The notes below the pieces were generated by a model that worked only from the letters and a program-made list of their open reading frames with translations, did no database searches and had not been told where the DNA came from. A stretch of DNA of 7,033 bases from Actinomycetes bacterium (GTDB lineage: Bacteria; Actinomycetota; Acidimicrobiia; Acidimicrobiales; Microtrichaceae), in contig JAFAFZ010000279.1 in NCBI GenBank assembly GCA_023423215.1, forward strand, positions 1-7,033. The letters are read 5' to 3'. Both the position numbers and the translations under genes were made by a program. This document shows, one piece after another, positions 1 to 6,093 of the stretch; within the stretch, counting starts at the first letter, position 1, and each line of letters begins with the position of its first letter.

Positions 1-85
1 CCTCTCGGCCGGCCGCGACGAGCCGGCGCGCCGCGCTCAGGCCGGCCAGGCCGGCCCCGACGACGATCACCGGGCCCGCAGCCAT
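1..85 (-). CDS. FAD/NAD(P)-binding flavoprotein, N-terminal fragment
   Basis: Only the first 28 codons are in the window; the gene continues past the left edge. It begins at an ATG (85 to 83 on the minus strand), and residues 6-17 read VIVVGAGLAGLS. This is the first beta strand and GxGxxG dinucleotide-binding loop (glycines 10, 12 and 15) of a Rossmann fold that binds FAD at the extreme N-terminus. That layout fits flavin amine oxidases, phytoene-desaturase-like proteins and other glutathione-reductase-superfamily oxidoreductases; the fragment is too short to choose between them. The start is supported by GGAG at 93-96, seven bases upstream. Its ATG overlaps the stop of the upstream Ntn-hydrolase gene (TGATG), so translational coupling is likely and the two should lie on one transcript. 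The substrate cannot be inferred. Confidence 0.8.
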   Translation of the reverse strand, partial: MAAGPVIVVGAGLAGLSAARRLVAAGRE

Positions 86-1329
86 CAGGCGACTCCGGTC
101 GCGGGGACGCCGACCGGCGGATCGGCGGGGAGCTCGGGCTGCGTCGGGTCGAAACCTGCGTCACGATCCTGTCGCGCCCAGTGGCGGCGCACGTAGCGGG
201 GTCGGTGGTCCGGCAGGTCGGCCGCACGCAGGTCCCGCCACCACTCGTGCTCGAGCTGCTCGGCCAGCCGGAACGCCTCGGCCGAGGTCGGCGGATCGGC
301 CGACCAGGACCGCTCGAGGCGGTCACGGTCGAAGGGACGACGGGCGAGTGCCGCCCCCAGGTCGCGCACGGCGAGGCGGTGCAGCCGCTCGTGGCGCCAC
401 CAGAGCGTCCGCAGGTCCGCGCGGTCGTCGGGGCGCGGCCCGAGCCCGACCGGGTCACCGACCTGCACCGGCTTGAAGATGGAGGTGCAGGGCGCGGCGG
501 TGCCGGTCACCCAGTGGCAGCCCCCGTCGCGCAGGTCCGCGACCCAGGACCCCGTGGTCTGGCTGGCCGTGACCAGGCCGCCCGCGTGCAGGCAGGGCGC
601 CGACATGGCGCCGTTGACGGGGGAGTAGGCCGGGTCGACGCCGGTGCCGTGGCTGCGCAGCAGGGCCATGAGGGCGGCGGGACCGACCGCCGCTGCGGCG
701 CCGGGCTCGGTGATGGCCCGGCGGGCGTCGCACGCCGCGACGCGGCTGCGGAGCGGGTCCCGGTGCGCCGCGGCGAAGCCGGGGATCGTGAGCCCGTTCG
801 AGATGCTGCGGCCCCGACCGCGCACGACCTCGGTGGCCCACTCGCGTCCCGCCGTCTCGAGCACGACCGCGCCCGAGGGATCGGCCACCAGGAAGCTGTT
901 GTGGTACGTGAAGCTCGGGTGCGCCTGGCTGCACGACCCGCCCTGCCCGTGCGCCTCGAGCAGCTCGACGATCACCGAGACCGCCTGCTCGGCGGTCGAC
1001 GACCGCTCCAGGGCCAGGCGGAGCAGGTCCATGCCCAGGAGCGCCGTGTCGCCCTTGGGCTGGCGGGTGAAGACCGCCTCGTTGCCGATCACGACGCCGT
1101 GCGAGTTGGCGCCCACCTCCGCGCCCCACATCCACCAGGGCCGCGACAGGAGGACCGCATGGGTGCGGGCGACCTGCGGCACGTCGATCCACGTGCAGCG
1201 CAGCGGCGTGCCGGGCTCGTGGTCTGCCGCGGGGACCCACTCGAGGAGCTGCGCCTCGTTCGGGTCGCGGTCGCTGTTCTTCGCGAACAGGACGCCGTCG
1301 TCACCGAGGCTCACCATCGTGTCGCACAC
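85..1329 (-). CDS. Secernin-like / peptidase C69 family Ntn-hydrolase
   Basis: A 414-residue protein with the signature of the C69/secernin branch of N-terminal-nucleophile hydrolases. It opens with Met-Cys-Asp-Thr, so removing Met exposes Cys2 as the expected nucleophile and free alpha-amine. Other family-like blocks are KNSDR at 17-21, EVGANSHGVVIGNEAVFT at 71-88, HNSFLVAD at 143-150, SISNGL at 175-180 and ASQTTGSWVADL at 255-266. Family members hydrolyse amide or peptide bonds, as in bacterial dipeptidases; secernin substrates are mostly unknown. No signal peptide or membrane segment is seen, so it should be cytoplasmic. The start is GTG at 1329-1327, chosen because it puts Cys at position 2; the in-frame ATG four codons later would delete the nucleophile. 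No Shine-Dalgarno precedes it, and a TANNNT box sits where a leaderless transcript would need it. The stop overlaps the next gene's start. The tail beyond about residue 385 is proline-rich and low in complexity. The family call is firm; the substrate is unknown. Confidence 0.88.
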   Translation of the reverse strand: MCDTMVSLGDDGVLFAKNSDRDPNEAQLLEWVPAADHEPGTPLRCTWIDVPQVARTHAVLLSRPWWMWGAEVGANSHGVVIGNEAVFTRQPKGDTALLGMDLLRLALERSSTAEQAVSVIVELLEAHGQGGSCSQAHPSFTYHNSFLVADPSGAVVLETAGREWATEVVRGRGRSISNGLTIPGFAAAHRDPLRSRVAACDARRAITEPGAAAAVGPAALMALLRSHGTGVDPAYSPVNGAMSAPCLHAGGLVTASQTTGSWVADLRDGGCHWVTGTAAPCTSIFKPVQVGDPVGLGPRPDDRADLRTLWWRHERLHRLAVRDLGAALARRPFDRDRLERSWSADPPTSAEAFRLAEQLEHEWWRDLRAADLPDHRPRYVRRHWARQDRDAGFDPTQPELPADPPVGVPATGVA

Positions 1330-1336
1330 GACGTCG

Positions 1337-1342
1337 AACCTA
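1337..1342 (-). promoter_or_regulatory. Candidate -10 box for a leaderless hydrolase transcript
   Basis: On the minus strand the hexamer TAGGTT fits the actinobacterial TANNNT -10 pattern. Seven bases separate it from the GTG start codon at 1329, so transcription would begin at or next to the first base of the start codon. The absence of a Shine-Dalgarno fits a leaderless mRNA. The TA here is the only TA dinucleotide in the 199-bp gap. No TTGAC-like -35 is seen. Inferred from pattern and spacing only. Confidence 0.5.
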
Positions 1343-1343
1343 C

Positions 1344-1358
1344 GGCACGCCGCGTGCC
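1344..1358. promoter_or_regulatory. 15-bp palindrome, candidate operator upstream of the hydrolase
   Basis: GGCACGC, one central base (C), then GCGTGCC form a perfect interrupted palindrome with 7-bp arms. It lies one base upstream (relative to the minus-strand gene) of the candidate -10 box, inside the -35/-10 spacer, where a bound dimeric repressor would block RNA polymerase. A one-base centre cannot form a normal RNA hairpin loop, so a DNA-binding site is the better reading. Palindromes of this size can arise by chance in GC-rich DNA. No regulator gene is visible in the window. Confidence 0.4.
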
Positions 1359-1433
1359 CCGTGGGTCGCGACGGGCTGGCGGCGCGTGGATCCTGCGCCG
1401 ACGCTCATCCCGGGCGGGTTCGTGCCGACGGGT

Positions 1434-1459
1434 GGGGTGACGACGGTCGTGTCGTCCCC
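1434..1459. repeat. Imperfect inverted repeat upstream of the MMPL gene
   Basis: GGGG (1434-1437) and ACGAC (1440-1444) pair with GTCGT (1451-1455) and CCCC (1456-1459), giving nine pairs with a two-base bulge and a six-base loop. The centre also holds a smaller palindrome, ACGAC-G-GTCGT, at 1440-1450. It lies about 70-95 bp before the MMPL start and could be an operator or a leader hairpin. The evidence is structural only. Confidence 0.3.
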
Positions 1460-1480
1460 GGACCGCGCCGCCTCGGCCGG

Positions 1481-1499
1481 GCCCGTGAGCAGCCCGTGA
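1481..1499 (+). repeat. Direct repeat GCCCGTGA, 11-bp period, before MMPL
   Basis: GCCCGTGA occurs at 1481-1488 and again at 1492-1499. The copies start 11 bp apart, about one helical turn, so both would face the same side of the DNA. They lie 30-48 bp upstream of the MMPL start codon, where a promoter or activator half-sites might be expected. Eight-base repeats may be chance in GC-rich sequence. Confidence 0.3.
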
Positions 1500-1517
1500 C
1501 CCGTCGCCGAGGACTCC

Positions 1518-1523
1518 GAGGAG
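1518..1523 (+). promoter_or_regulatory. Shine-Dalgarno fixing the MMPL start
   Basis: GAGGAG lies five bases before the ATG at 1529. The reading frame stays open far upstream, through the gap and across the opposing hydrolase gene, so this site decides the start. Confidence 0.7.
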
Positions 1524-1528
1524 CGCCC

Positions 1529-3943
1529 ATGTCCAGTTCCCACGCCCCCCAGTCGCCGGCCCGTCCGCCGCTGCTCGGCCGGATCGGACGTGGCGTCGCC
1601 CGACACCACCGGCTCGTGCTGGTCCTGTGGCTCGTCGTGCTGGTGGGCAGCGGGTACATCGGCGGCGTCTACAAGAAGAGCGTCTCGGACAACTTCCGCA
1701 TCCCGCACACCGACTCGCAGGCGGCCTACGACCTGCTGGGCGAGCGGTTCGGGTCGGGCAACGGCGCGACGGCGACGATCGTGTTCTCGGGCGAGGACGG
1801 CGAGGTGCTCACCTCCGGGGCCGGCGCCGCAGCGGTCCAGACGGCGGTGACGGACCTCGAGAAGGTGCGCGGCGTCAGCTCGGTGTCCGATCCGGTGTCG
1901 CCCGCCGAGACCGAGGCGTTGGAGAAGGTCGTGGGGTCGCTCCCGGCGTCCGAGGCCACCGCCCTCGAGGAGCTGGCGAAGCGCATCCCCGGCTCGGTGT
2001 CGCAGGACGGCAAGGTCGCGTACGCGACGGTGACCTTCGACGAGTCGCTCGTCGAGCTGATGGACCGCTACCCCGTCAGCCCGGACACGACCGCCGCGGA
2101 CTACGCGAACCCGTACTCGCAGCTGGACACGGCCCTGCACGCAGCGCGCGACGCCGGCATCGTCGCGGTCATCGGCGGTCCGGTCGCCGACACCTGGAAC
2201 AACCCCGTCAGCTGGCTCGCCAACCATGCGGACGAGATGGGCCTGCTGATCGGCGCGCTGCTCCTGCTGGTCGCGCTCGGTTCGCTCTGGGCGATGGCCA
2301 TCCCGATCTCGACGGCCCTGTTCGGTGCCGTCACGGCGAGCGGCCTCGTGTACCTGCTGTCGAACTTCATCACCGTCTCCGCGGCGGCGCCGCCGGTGAC
2401 GCTCATGATCAGCCTGGGCGTGGGCCTGGACTACTCGCTGCTCATCGTGACCCGCTACCGCCAGTTCATCCGCGAGGGACGCGACCCGGTCGAGGCCGTC
2501 GGACTGGCGGTCCAGACCGCCGGGAAGGCCGCCGTGTTCGCCGGCATCACGGTGTGCGTGGCGCTGCTCGGCCTGCTGCTGGTGCCGATCCCGCTGGTGC
2601 AGACCCTCGGACTGGCCGCCGCGGTGGGCGTCGCCGTCATGATCATCTCGGCGACGACGCTGCTCCCGGCCTTCCTCGGCTTCGCCGGTTCGCGCATCGA
2701 CGCCCTCGGTCTGCCCAGCCGTCACCACGTCGAGGGCGATCCCACCACCTCGTTCTGGGGCCGCTTCGCCACTGCGACCGCCCGCCGGCCGTGGCTGAGC
2801 ATCGGCGGTGGCGTCGTGCTCCTGGCCGTCCTCGCCGCGCCGTTCCTCAGCATCCACTTCGGCATGCCCGACGACGGGTCGCTGCCCAAGGGGCTCTCGC
2901 AGCGCCAGGCCTACGACCTGATGGAGGAGGGCTTCGGCGCGGGCGTCAACTCGCCGCTCGTCGTGGCCGTCGGCCTCGGGAAGACCGTCCCCTACGGCGA
3001 CGCGCTGGACGAGCTGAAGCCGGTCAGCGAGGCGCTGGGGGCCGAGCAGGCCGCCGGCACGGTCGAGGGCGTCGAGTTCTCGGTCGGGCCGATCCCGAAC
3101 TCGCTCGAGAAGACCAGCGCGGTCCTCTACCAGATCACCCCGTCGACCGGCCCGGACGCGGAGCAGACCACCGAGCTCGTCCACCGGCTCCGTGACCGAC
3201 TGGCCAGCGCGACCGAGGGCACGGACCTGACCGCCCACGTCGGTGGCAGCACCGCCACGCTCATCGACCTGACCAGCCTGGTGACCAAGTACCTGCCCTA
3301 CGTGATCGGTGCCGTGGTGCTGGGTGCGTTCGTCCTGCTCATGCTGGTGTTCCGCTCGGTCCTGGTGCCCCTGAAGGCCGCCGTCATGAACCTGCTGTCG
3401 ATCAGCGCGGCCTACGGCGTGGTCGTCGCGGTCTTCCAGTGGGGCTGGGCCCGTCAGGCCGTCGGCATCTCCGAGACGATCCCGATCGTGTCGTTCGTGC
3501 CGCTCGTGATGTTCGTGATCCTGTTCGGGCTCTCGATGGACTACGAGGTCTTCCTCATGAGCCGCATGAAGGAGGAGTGGGACCGCACCGGCGACCCGAA
3601 GCAGTCCGTCGTGCTCGGCGTCGCCAACACCGCCCGCGTGATCACGACCGCCGCGGCGATCATGATGGCCGTCTTCCTGGCGTTCGTCGCCAACCCCAGC
3701 CCGACCGTGAAGCTCATCGGCTTCGGCATGGCGGTCGCCGTGCTGATCGACTCGACGATCGTCCGCATGGTGCTCGTGCCCGCCACGATGGACCTGCTGG
3801 GCAAGCGGGCCTGGTGGCTGCCGTCGTGGCTCGGCTGGCTCCCGCACCTGGACATCGAGGGCGTGGCGCCGCCGGCGCCGAGCTCGACACCGGGCGAGGA
3901 GCAGCCCTCGGGCGACCGCGAGGCGACGCTCGTCGGACGCTGA
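1529..3943 (+). CDS. MMPL-family (RND superfamily) membrane exporter
   Basis: An 804-residue inner-membrane transporter built as two repeats, as expected for MMPL/RND proteins that use the proton gradient to export lipids, drugs or other hydrophobic molecules. TM1 is at about 29-45, followed by an external domain of about 190 residues. A helix cluster at about 238-395 contains the TM4 motif GLDYSLL at 299-305. TM7 is at about 423-441, followed by a second external domain to about 590. A final cluster at about 592-750 contains GLSMDYEVF at 668-676. The Asp-Tyr pairs D301/Y302 and D671/Y672 match the proton-relay pairs of MmpL proteins, so it looks functional. The tail after about 765 is polar and rich in Pro, Ser and Glu. 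The start is ATG 1529, with GAGGAG five bases upstream. At 804 residues it is in the usual range for stand-alone bacterial MMPL transporters and lacks the very long loops of some mycobacterial MmpLs. No MmpS-like partner or regulator is adjacent. It diverges from the Ntn-hydrolase and converges with thioredoxin 18 bp downstream. The cargo is unknown. Confidence 0.92.
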   Translation: MSSSHAPQSPARPPLLGRIGRGVARHHRLVLVLWLVVLVGSGYIGGVYKKSVSDNFRIPHTDSQAAYDLLGERFGSGNGATATIVFSGEDGEVLTSGAGAAAVQTAVTDLEKVRGVSSVSDPVSPAETEALEKVVGSLPASEATALEELAKRIPGSVSQDGKVAYATVTFDESLVELMDRYPVSPDTTAADYANPYSQLDTALHAARDAGIVAVIGGPVADTWNNPVSWLANHADEMGLLIGALLLLVALGSLWAMAIPISTALFGAVTASGLVYLLSNFITVSAAAPPVTLMISLGVGLDYSLLIVTRYRQFIREGRDPVEAVGLAVQTAGKAAVFAGITVCVALLGLLLVPIPLVQTLGLAAAVGVAVMIISATTLLPAFLGFAGSRIDALGLPSRHHVEGDPTTSFWGRFATATARRPWLSIGGGVVLLAVLAAPFLSIHFGMPDDGSLPKGLSQRQAYDLMEEGFGAGVNSPLVVAVGLGKTVPYGDALDELKPVSEALGAEQAAGTVEGVEFSVGPIPNSLEKTSAVLYQITPSTGPDAEQTTELVHRLRDRLASATEGTDLTAHVGGSTATLIDLTSLVTKYLPYVIGAVVLGAFVLLMLVFRSVLVPLKAAVMNLLSISAAYGVVVAVFQWGWARQAVGISETIPIVSFVPLVMFVILFGLSMDYEVFLMSRMKEEWDRTGDPKQSVVLGVANTARVITTAAAIMMAVFLAFVANPSPTVKLIGFGMAVAVLIDSTIVRMVLVPATMDLLGKRAWWLPSWLGWLPHLDIEGVAPPAPSSTPGEEQPSGDREATLVGR

Positions 3944-3961
3944 ACCCCGAGGCCCGTGGCG

Positions 3962-4324
3962 TCAGTCGGCCGGCAGGTCGAGCTGGCGGCGGACCTCGTC
4001 CATGTCCAGCGCCTCGACCTGCGAGATCAGGTCGTCGAGGGTGGCCTTCGGCAGCGCACCCGGCTGGCTGAACATCAGGATCCCGTCGCGGAAGATCATC
4101 AGCGTCGGGATCGACTGGATCTGCAACCCTCCCGCCAGGCGCTGCTCGGCCTCGGTGTCGACCTTCGCGAAGGTGATCTCGGGGTGCTCCTCCGCCGCGG
4201 CCTCGAAGACCGGGGCGAACGCGCGGCACGGGCCGCACCAGGACGCCCAGAAGTCGATGAGCACGATGCCGTCCGCGTTGACGGTCTGCTCGAACTGGTC
4301 CTCGGTGAGGGCGATGGTGCTCAT
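3962..4324 (-). CDS. trxA: Thioredoxin
   Basis: A 120-residue single-domain thioredoxin, a cytoplasmic thiol-disulfide oxidoreductase normally reduced by thioredoxin reductase. The active site WCGPC lies at 29-33 (Cys30 and Cys33) after the beta strand VLIDFWASW, and the conserved cis-proline is Pro73 in SIPT. KVDTEAEQ at 54-61 and the GILMFSQPGA segment at 81-90 also fit the fold. It is slightly longer than the usual ~105-110 residues, with a charged tail (MDEVRRQLDLPAD, 108-120). No signal peptide is present, so it is not an exported thioredoxin. The ATG at 4324-4322 is supported by GGAG at 4330-4333, five bases away. The frame is open far upstream, but those codons overlap the monooxygenase and do not resemble thioredoxin. 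It converges with the MMPL gene and diverges from the monooxygenase. No thioredoxin reductase gene is in view. Confidence 0.93.
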   Translation of the reverse strand: MSTIALTEDQFEQTVNADGIVLIDFWASWCGPCRAFAPVFEAAAEEHPEITFAKVDTEAEQRLAGGLQIQSIPTLMIFRDGILMFSQPGALPKATLDDLISQVEALDMDEVRRQLDLPAD

Positions 4325-4387
4325 GGGTGCTCCGCTGTCGTGGGTGGGAGAGGTGCGGCCGGATGCAGGCGGTGGAGGTGCGTCCGC

Positions 4388-4415
4388 GGGACGGATCCGG
4401 TGGTCGGATCGTCCC
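4388..4415. promoter_or_regulatory. 28-bp inverted repeat in the trx/monooxygenase control region
   Basis: The left arm GGGACGGATCCG (4388-4399) and right arm CGGATCGTCCC (4405-4415) pair over 11 bp, with one extra G in the left arm and a five-base centre, GTGGT. This is the strongest inverted repeat I found in the window. It lies 64-91 bp upstream of the thioredoxin start and 120-147 bp upstream of the monooxygenase start. It could be an operator for a dimeric regulator or a leader hairpin in the thioredoxin mRNA. No T-run follows on either strand, which argues against an intrinsic terminator. Confidence 0.5.
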
Positions 4416-4447
4416 ATGCACAACCACGGGGAGCGGCGGATCAGTCC

Positions 4448-4487
4448 CGGCCCGGGGGTAAGGTCCGAGGCGGTGGCGGCCCGGGGG
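4448..4487 (+). repeat. Direct repeat CGGCCCGGGGG upstream of the monooxygenase
   Basis: The 11-mer occurs at 4448-4458 and 4477-4487, with start positions 29 bp apart. The first copy overlaps a small palindrome, CCCGG-C-CCGGG, at 4446-4456. The two copies flank the candidate -10 box at 4459-4464. G/C-only repeats are easily produced by base composition, so the functional claim is weak. Confidence 0.25.
4459..4464 (+). promoter_or_regulatory. Candidate -10 box for the monooxygenase
   Basis: TAAGGT fits TANNNT and contains the only TA dinucleotide in the 210-bp gap between the two divergent genes. It would give a 5' leader of about 60-65 bases before ATG 4535. No TTGAC-like -35 is found 16-19 bp upstream. 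This is pattern evidence only. Confidence 0.35.
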
Positions 4488-4534
4488 CACGGGGCGGGCA
4501 CCGGACGCCGGTCGATCGACGGACGGGGGAACGG

Positions 4535-6088
4535 ATGAGCGGTACACCGATGACGTGGGTGCGTGACGTGCTCCACTCCACGTCCCATCCCGGTGGCGGG
4601 CGAGAGGACGACGTGCGTCGTGCGGTGCAGCAGGGCGCCCGCACCCCACGGGTCGCGATCCTCGGTGCCGGCGCCGCCGGGTTGTGCATGGCGCTGCAGC
4701 TGCGCGAGCGCGGCATCGACACCTTCACGATCTACGAGCGGTCGGACGGCGTCGGCGGCACCTGGCGGGACAACACCTATCCGGGCGCCGCGTGCGACGT
4801 GCCCTCGCACCTGTACAGCTTCTCGTTCGCGCCCAAGACCGACTGGACGCGCAAGTTCCCGGAGCAACCCGAGATCCTCGACTACTTCGAGTCCCTCGTC
4901 GAGCGTGGCGACCTGGCCGACCACCTGCGCTTCGGCACGACGATCACCGCGGCGGAGTGGGACGACACGACCTCGACCTGGACCCTGACGTGCGAGTCGG
5001 GCGAGACCGTCACCGCGGACGTCGTGGTCAGCGGCCTGGGCCAGCTGAACCGCCCGCACGTCCCCGACCTGCCGGGCCTCGACTCCTTCGACGGCACCAC
5101 GTTCCACTCGGCGCGCTGGGACCACGACCACGACCTGCGCGGCGAACGGGTGGCCGTCATCGGCATCGGCGCCAGCGCCATCCAGTTCGTCCCCCGCGTC
5201 GCCCAGCAGGCGCGCCAGCTGACGCTGTTCCAACGCTCGGTCAACTACGTCGCCCCGAAGCCCGATCGCAGGTTCCGTGCCTGGGAGCACTGGCTGCTCG
5301 ACCACGTCGGGCCCCTCGAGCGTGCCTACCGGGCGTCGATCTACTGGCGCTTCGAGGCCCGCTTCTCGCTCATGCGCAAGGGCAGCCGCCTGGGCGCCTT
5401 CATGCAGCGCAAGTTCGCCGACCAGGTCTCGAAGATGGCCTCGCCCGAGCTGCCGAAGGACGCCCTGGTGCCGGACTACTCACCCGGCTGTCGCCGCATC
5501 CTCATCGCGAACGACTGGTACCCGACGCTGCTGCGGCCCAACACGACGGTCGTCACCGAGGGCATCGAGAAGGTGACGCCGCGGGGCGTGGTGACGACCT
5601 CGGGGGTCGAGCACGCGGTCGACACGATCATCTTCGGCACGGGCTTCCGCTCGACCGAGTTCCTCTCACCGCTGCGCATCACGGGCCGAGGGGGAGCGGA
5701 CCTGAACCAGGTCTGGGCAGAGGGAGCCCGGGCGCTGCTGGGCGTCGCCGTCCCCGGCTTCCCGAACCTGTTCATGCTCTACGGGCCGAACACGAACCTG
5801 GGCCACAACTCGATCCTCTTCATGATCGAGCAGCAGGTCGGCTACGTGCTGCAGCTCGTCGACGAGATGGTGCTGGACGGGGTGCGCACGGTCGAGCCGA
5901 CACCGGACGCGATGGACCGCTTCGACGCCGAGATCCTCGAAGCGACCTCGCGCACGGTGTGGGACGAGGACTGCTCCAGCTGGTACAAGAACGAGGCCGG
6001 CCGCATCACCAACAACTGGCCGGACTACACGGTCCGGTACCGCCACCGCATGCGTCACCCCGACCCGGCGGACTGGGTCACCGCCTGA
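4535..6088 (+). CDS. Type I Baeyer-Villiger-like flavin monooxygenase
   Basis: A 517-residue FAD- and NADPH-dependent monooxygenase; family members insert oxygen next to a ketone carbonyl (giving an ester or lactone) or oxidise heteroatoms. After a polar N-terminal extension (1-39), the FAD loop GAGAAG is at 44-49. GGTWRDNTYPGAACD is at 74-88, the conserved flavin-proximal block of this group. The BVMO fingerprint FxGxxxHxxxW(P/D) is matched by F185, G187, H191, W195 and D196. The NADPH loop GIGASA is at 210-215, and GTGF at 368-371 is the late dinucleotide-fold motif. NTNLGHNSILFM lies in the C-terminal third. The length suits the shorter type I enzymes. No signal peptide is seen. ATG 4535 was chosen because GGGGGA at 4525-4530 lies four bases upstream; ATG 4550 (Met6) is an alternative. 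It diverges from thioredoxin, and its stop abuts that of the helicase. A role in ketone, steroid or other hydrophobic-compound oxidation is plausible, but the substrate cannot be read from the sequence. Confidence 0.93.
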   Translation: MSGTPMTWVRDVLHSTSHPGGGREDDVRRAVQQGARTPRVAILGAGAAGLCMALQLRERGIDTFTIYERSDGVGGTWRDNTYPGAACDVPSHLYSFSFAPKTDWTRKFPEQPEILDYFESLVERGDLADHLRFGTTITAAEWDDTTSTWTLTCESGETVTADVVVSGLGQLNRPHVPDLPGLDSFDGTTFHSARWDHDHDLRGERVAVIGIGASAIQFVPRVAQQARQLTLFQRSVNYVAPKPDRRFRAWEHWLLDHVGPLERAYRASIYWRFEARFSLMRKGSRLGAFMQRKFADQVSKMASPELPKDALVPDYSPGCRRILIANDWYPTLLRPNTTVVTEGIEKVTPRGVVTTSGVEHAVDTIIFGTGFRSTEFLSPLRITGRGGADLNQVWAEGARALLGVAVPGFPNLFMLYGPNTNLGHNSILFMIEQQVGYVLQLVDEMVLDGVRTVEPTPDAMDRFDAEILEATSRTVWDEDCSSWYKNEAGRITNNWPDYTVRYRHRMRHPDPADWVTA

Positions 6089-6093
6089 TCAGG
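6084..6093. other. Palindromic junction carrying both stop codons
   Basis: CCTGATCAGG is a perfect 10-bp palindrome. Its central TGATCA gives the monooxygenase stop (TGA, 6086-6088) on the plus strand and the helicase stop (TGA, complement of 6089-6091) on the minus strand, with zero bases between. No stem with a usable loop or T-run is present, so it is not called a terminator. Any terminator for either gene would have to lie inside the other gene. Confidence 0.6.

Noticed and set aside
7..57. Repeated GGCCGGCC-type motifs at the left edge
   Set aside because: They fall in the flavoprotein coding sequence and reflect Gly/Ala/Leu codons of the Rossmann motif in GC-rich DNA.
181..1440. 419-codon plus-strand open frame opposite the Ntn-hydrolase
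   Set aside because: Its translation is an Arg/Gly/Ala-rich shadow with no motif, while the opposite strand carries clear C69 signatures.
644..1528. Upstream extension of the MMPL frame into the hydrolase gene
   Set aside because: The frame is open, but the added residues lack family similarity and overlap the opposing gene. ATG 1529 has a good Shine-Dalgarno and is directly followed by a normal MMPL N-terminus.
1340..3847. 835-codon open frame on the minus strand opposite the MMPL gene
   Set aside because: It is codon-phase aligned with MMPL, so it stays open simply because MMPL avoids TTA, CTA and TCA codons. Its product is low-complexity, rich in Arg, His, Asp, Gly and Gln, with no domain.
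3935..3963. Possible terminator between MMPL and thioredoxin (GACGC ... GCGTC)
   Set aside because: Only five standard pairs (plus two wobble pairs) with a loop of about 14-18 bases, and no T-run on either strand.
4325..4430. SigR-type promoter (GGGAAT-N18-GTT) for thioredoxin
   Set aside because: A GGGAC stretch exists on the minus strand, but no GTT lies at the required spacing.
4325..5305. N-terminal extension of thioredoxin across the monooxygenase gene
   Set aside because: The extension is antisense to a well-supported monooxygenase, and the ATG at 4324 has a GGAG site and gives a normal thioredoxin length.
6084..6093. CCTGATCAGG palindrome as a bidirectional terminator
   Set aside because: With a minimal loop it leaves only three base pairs, and no T-tract follows.
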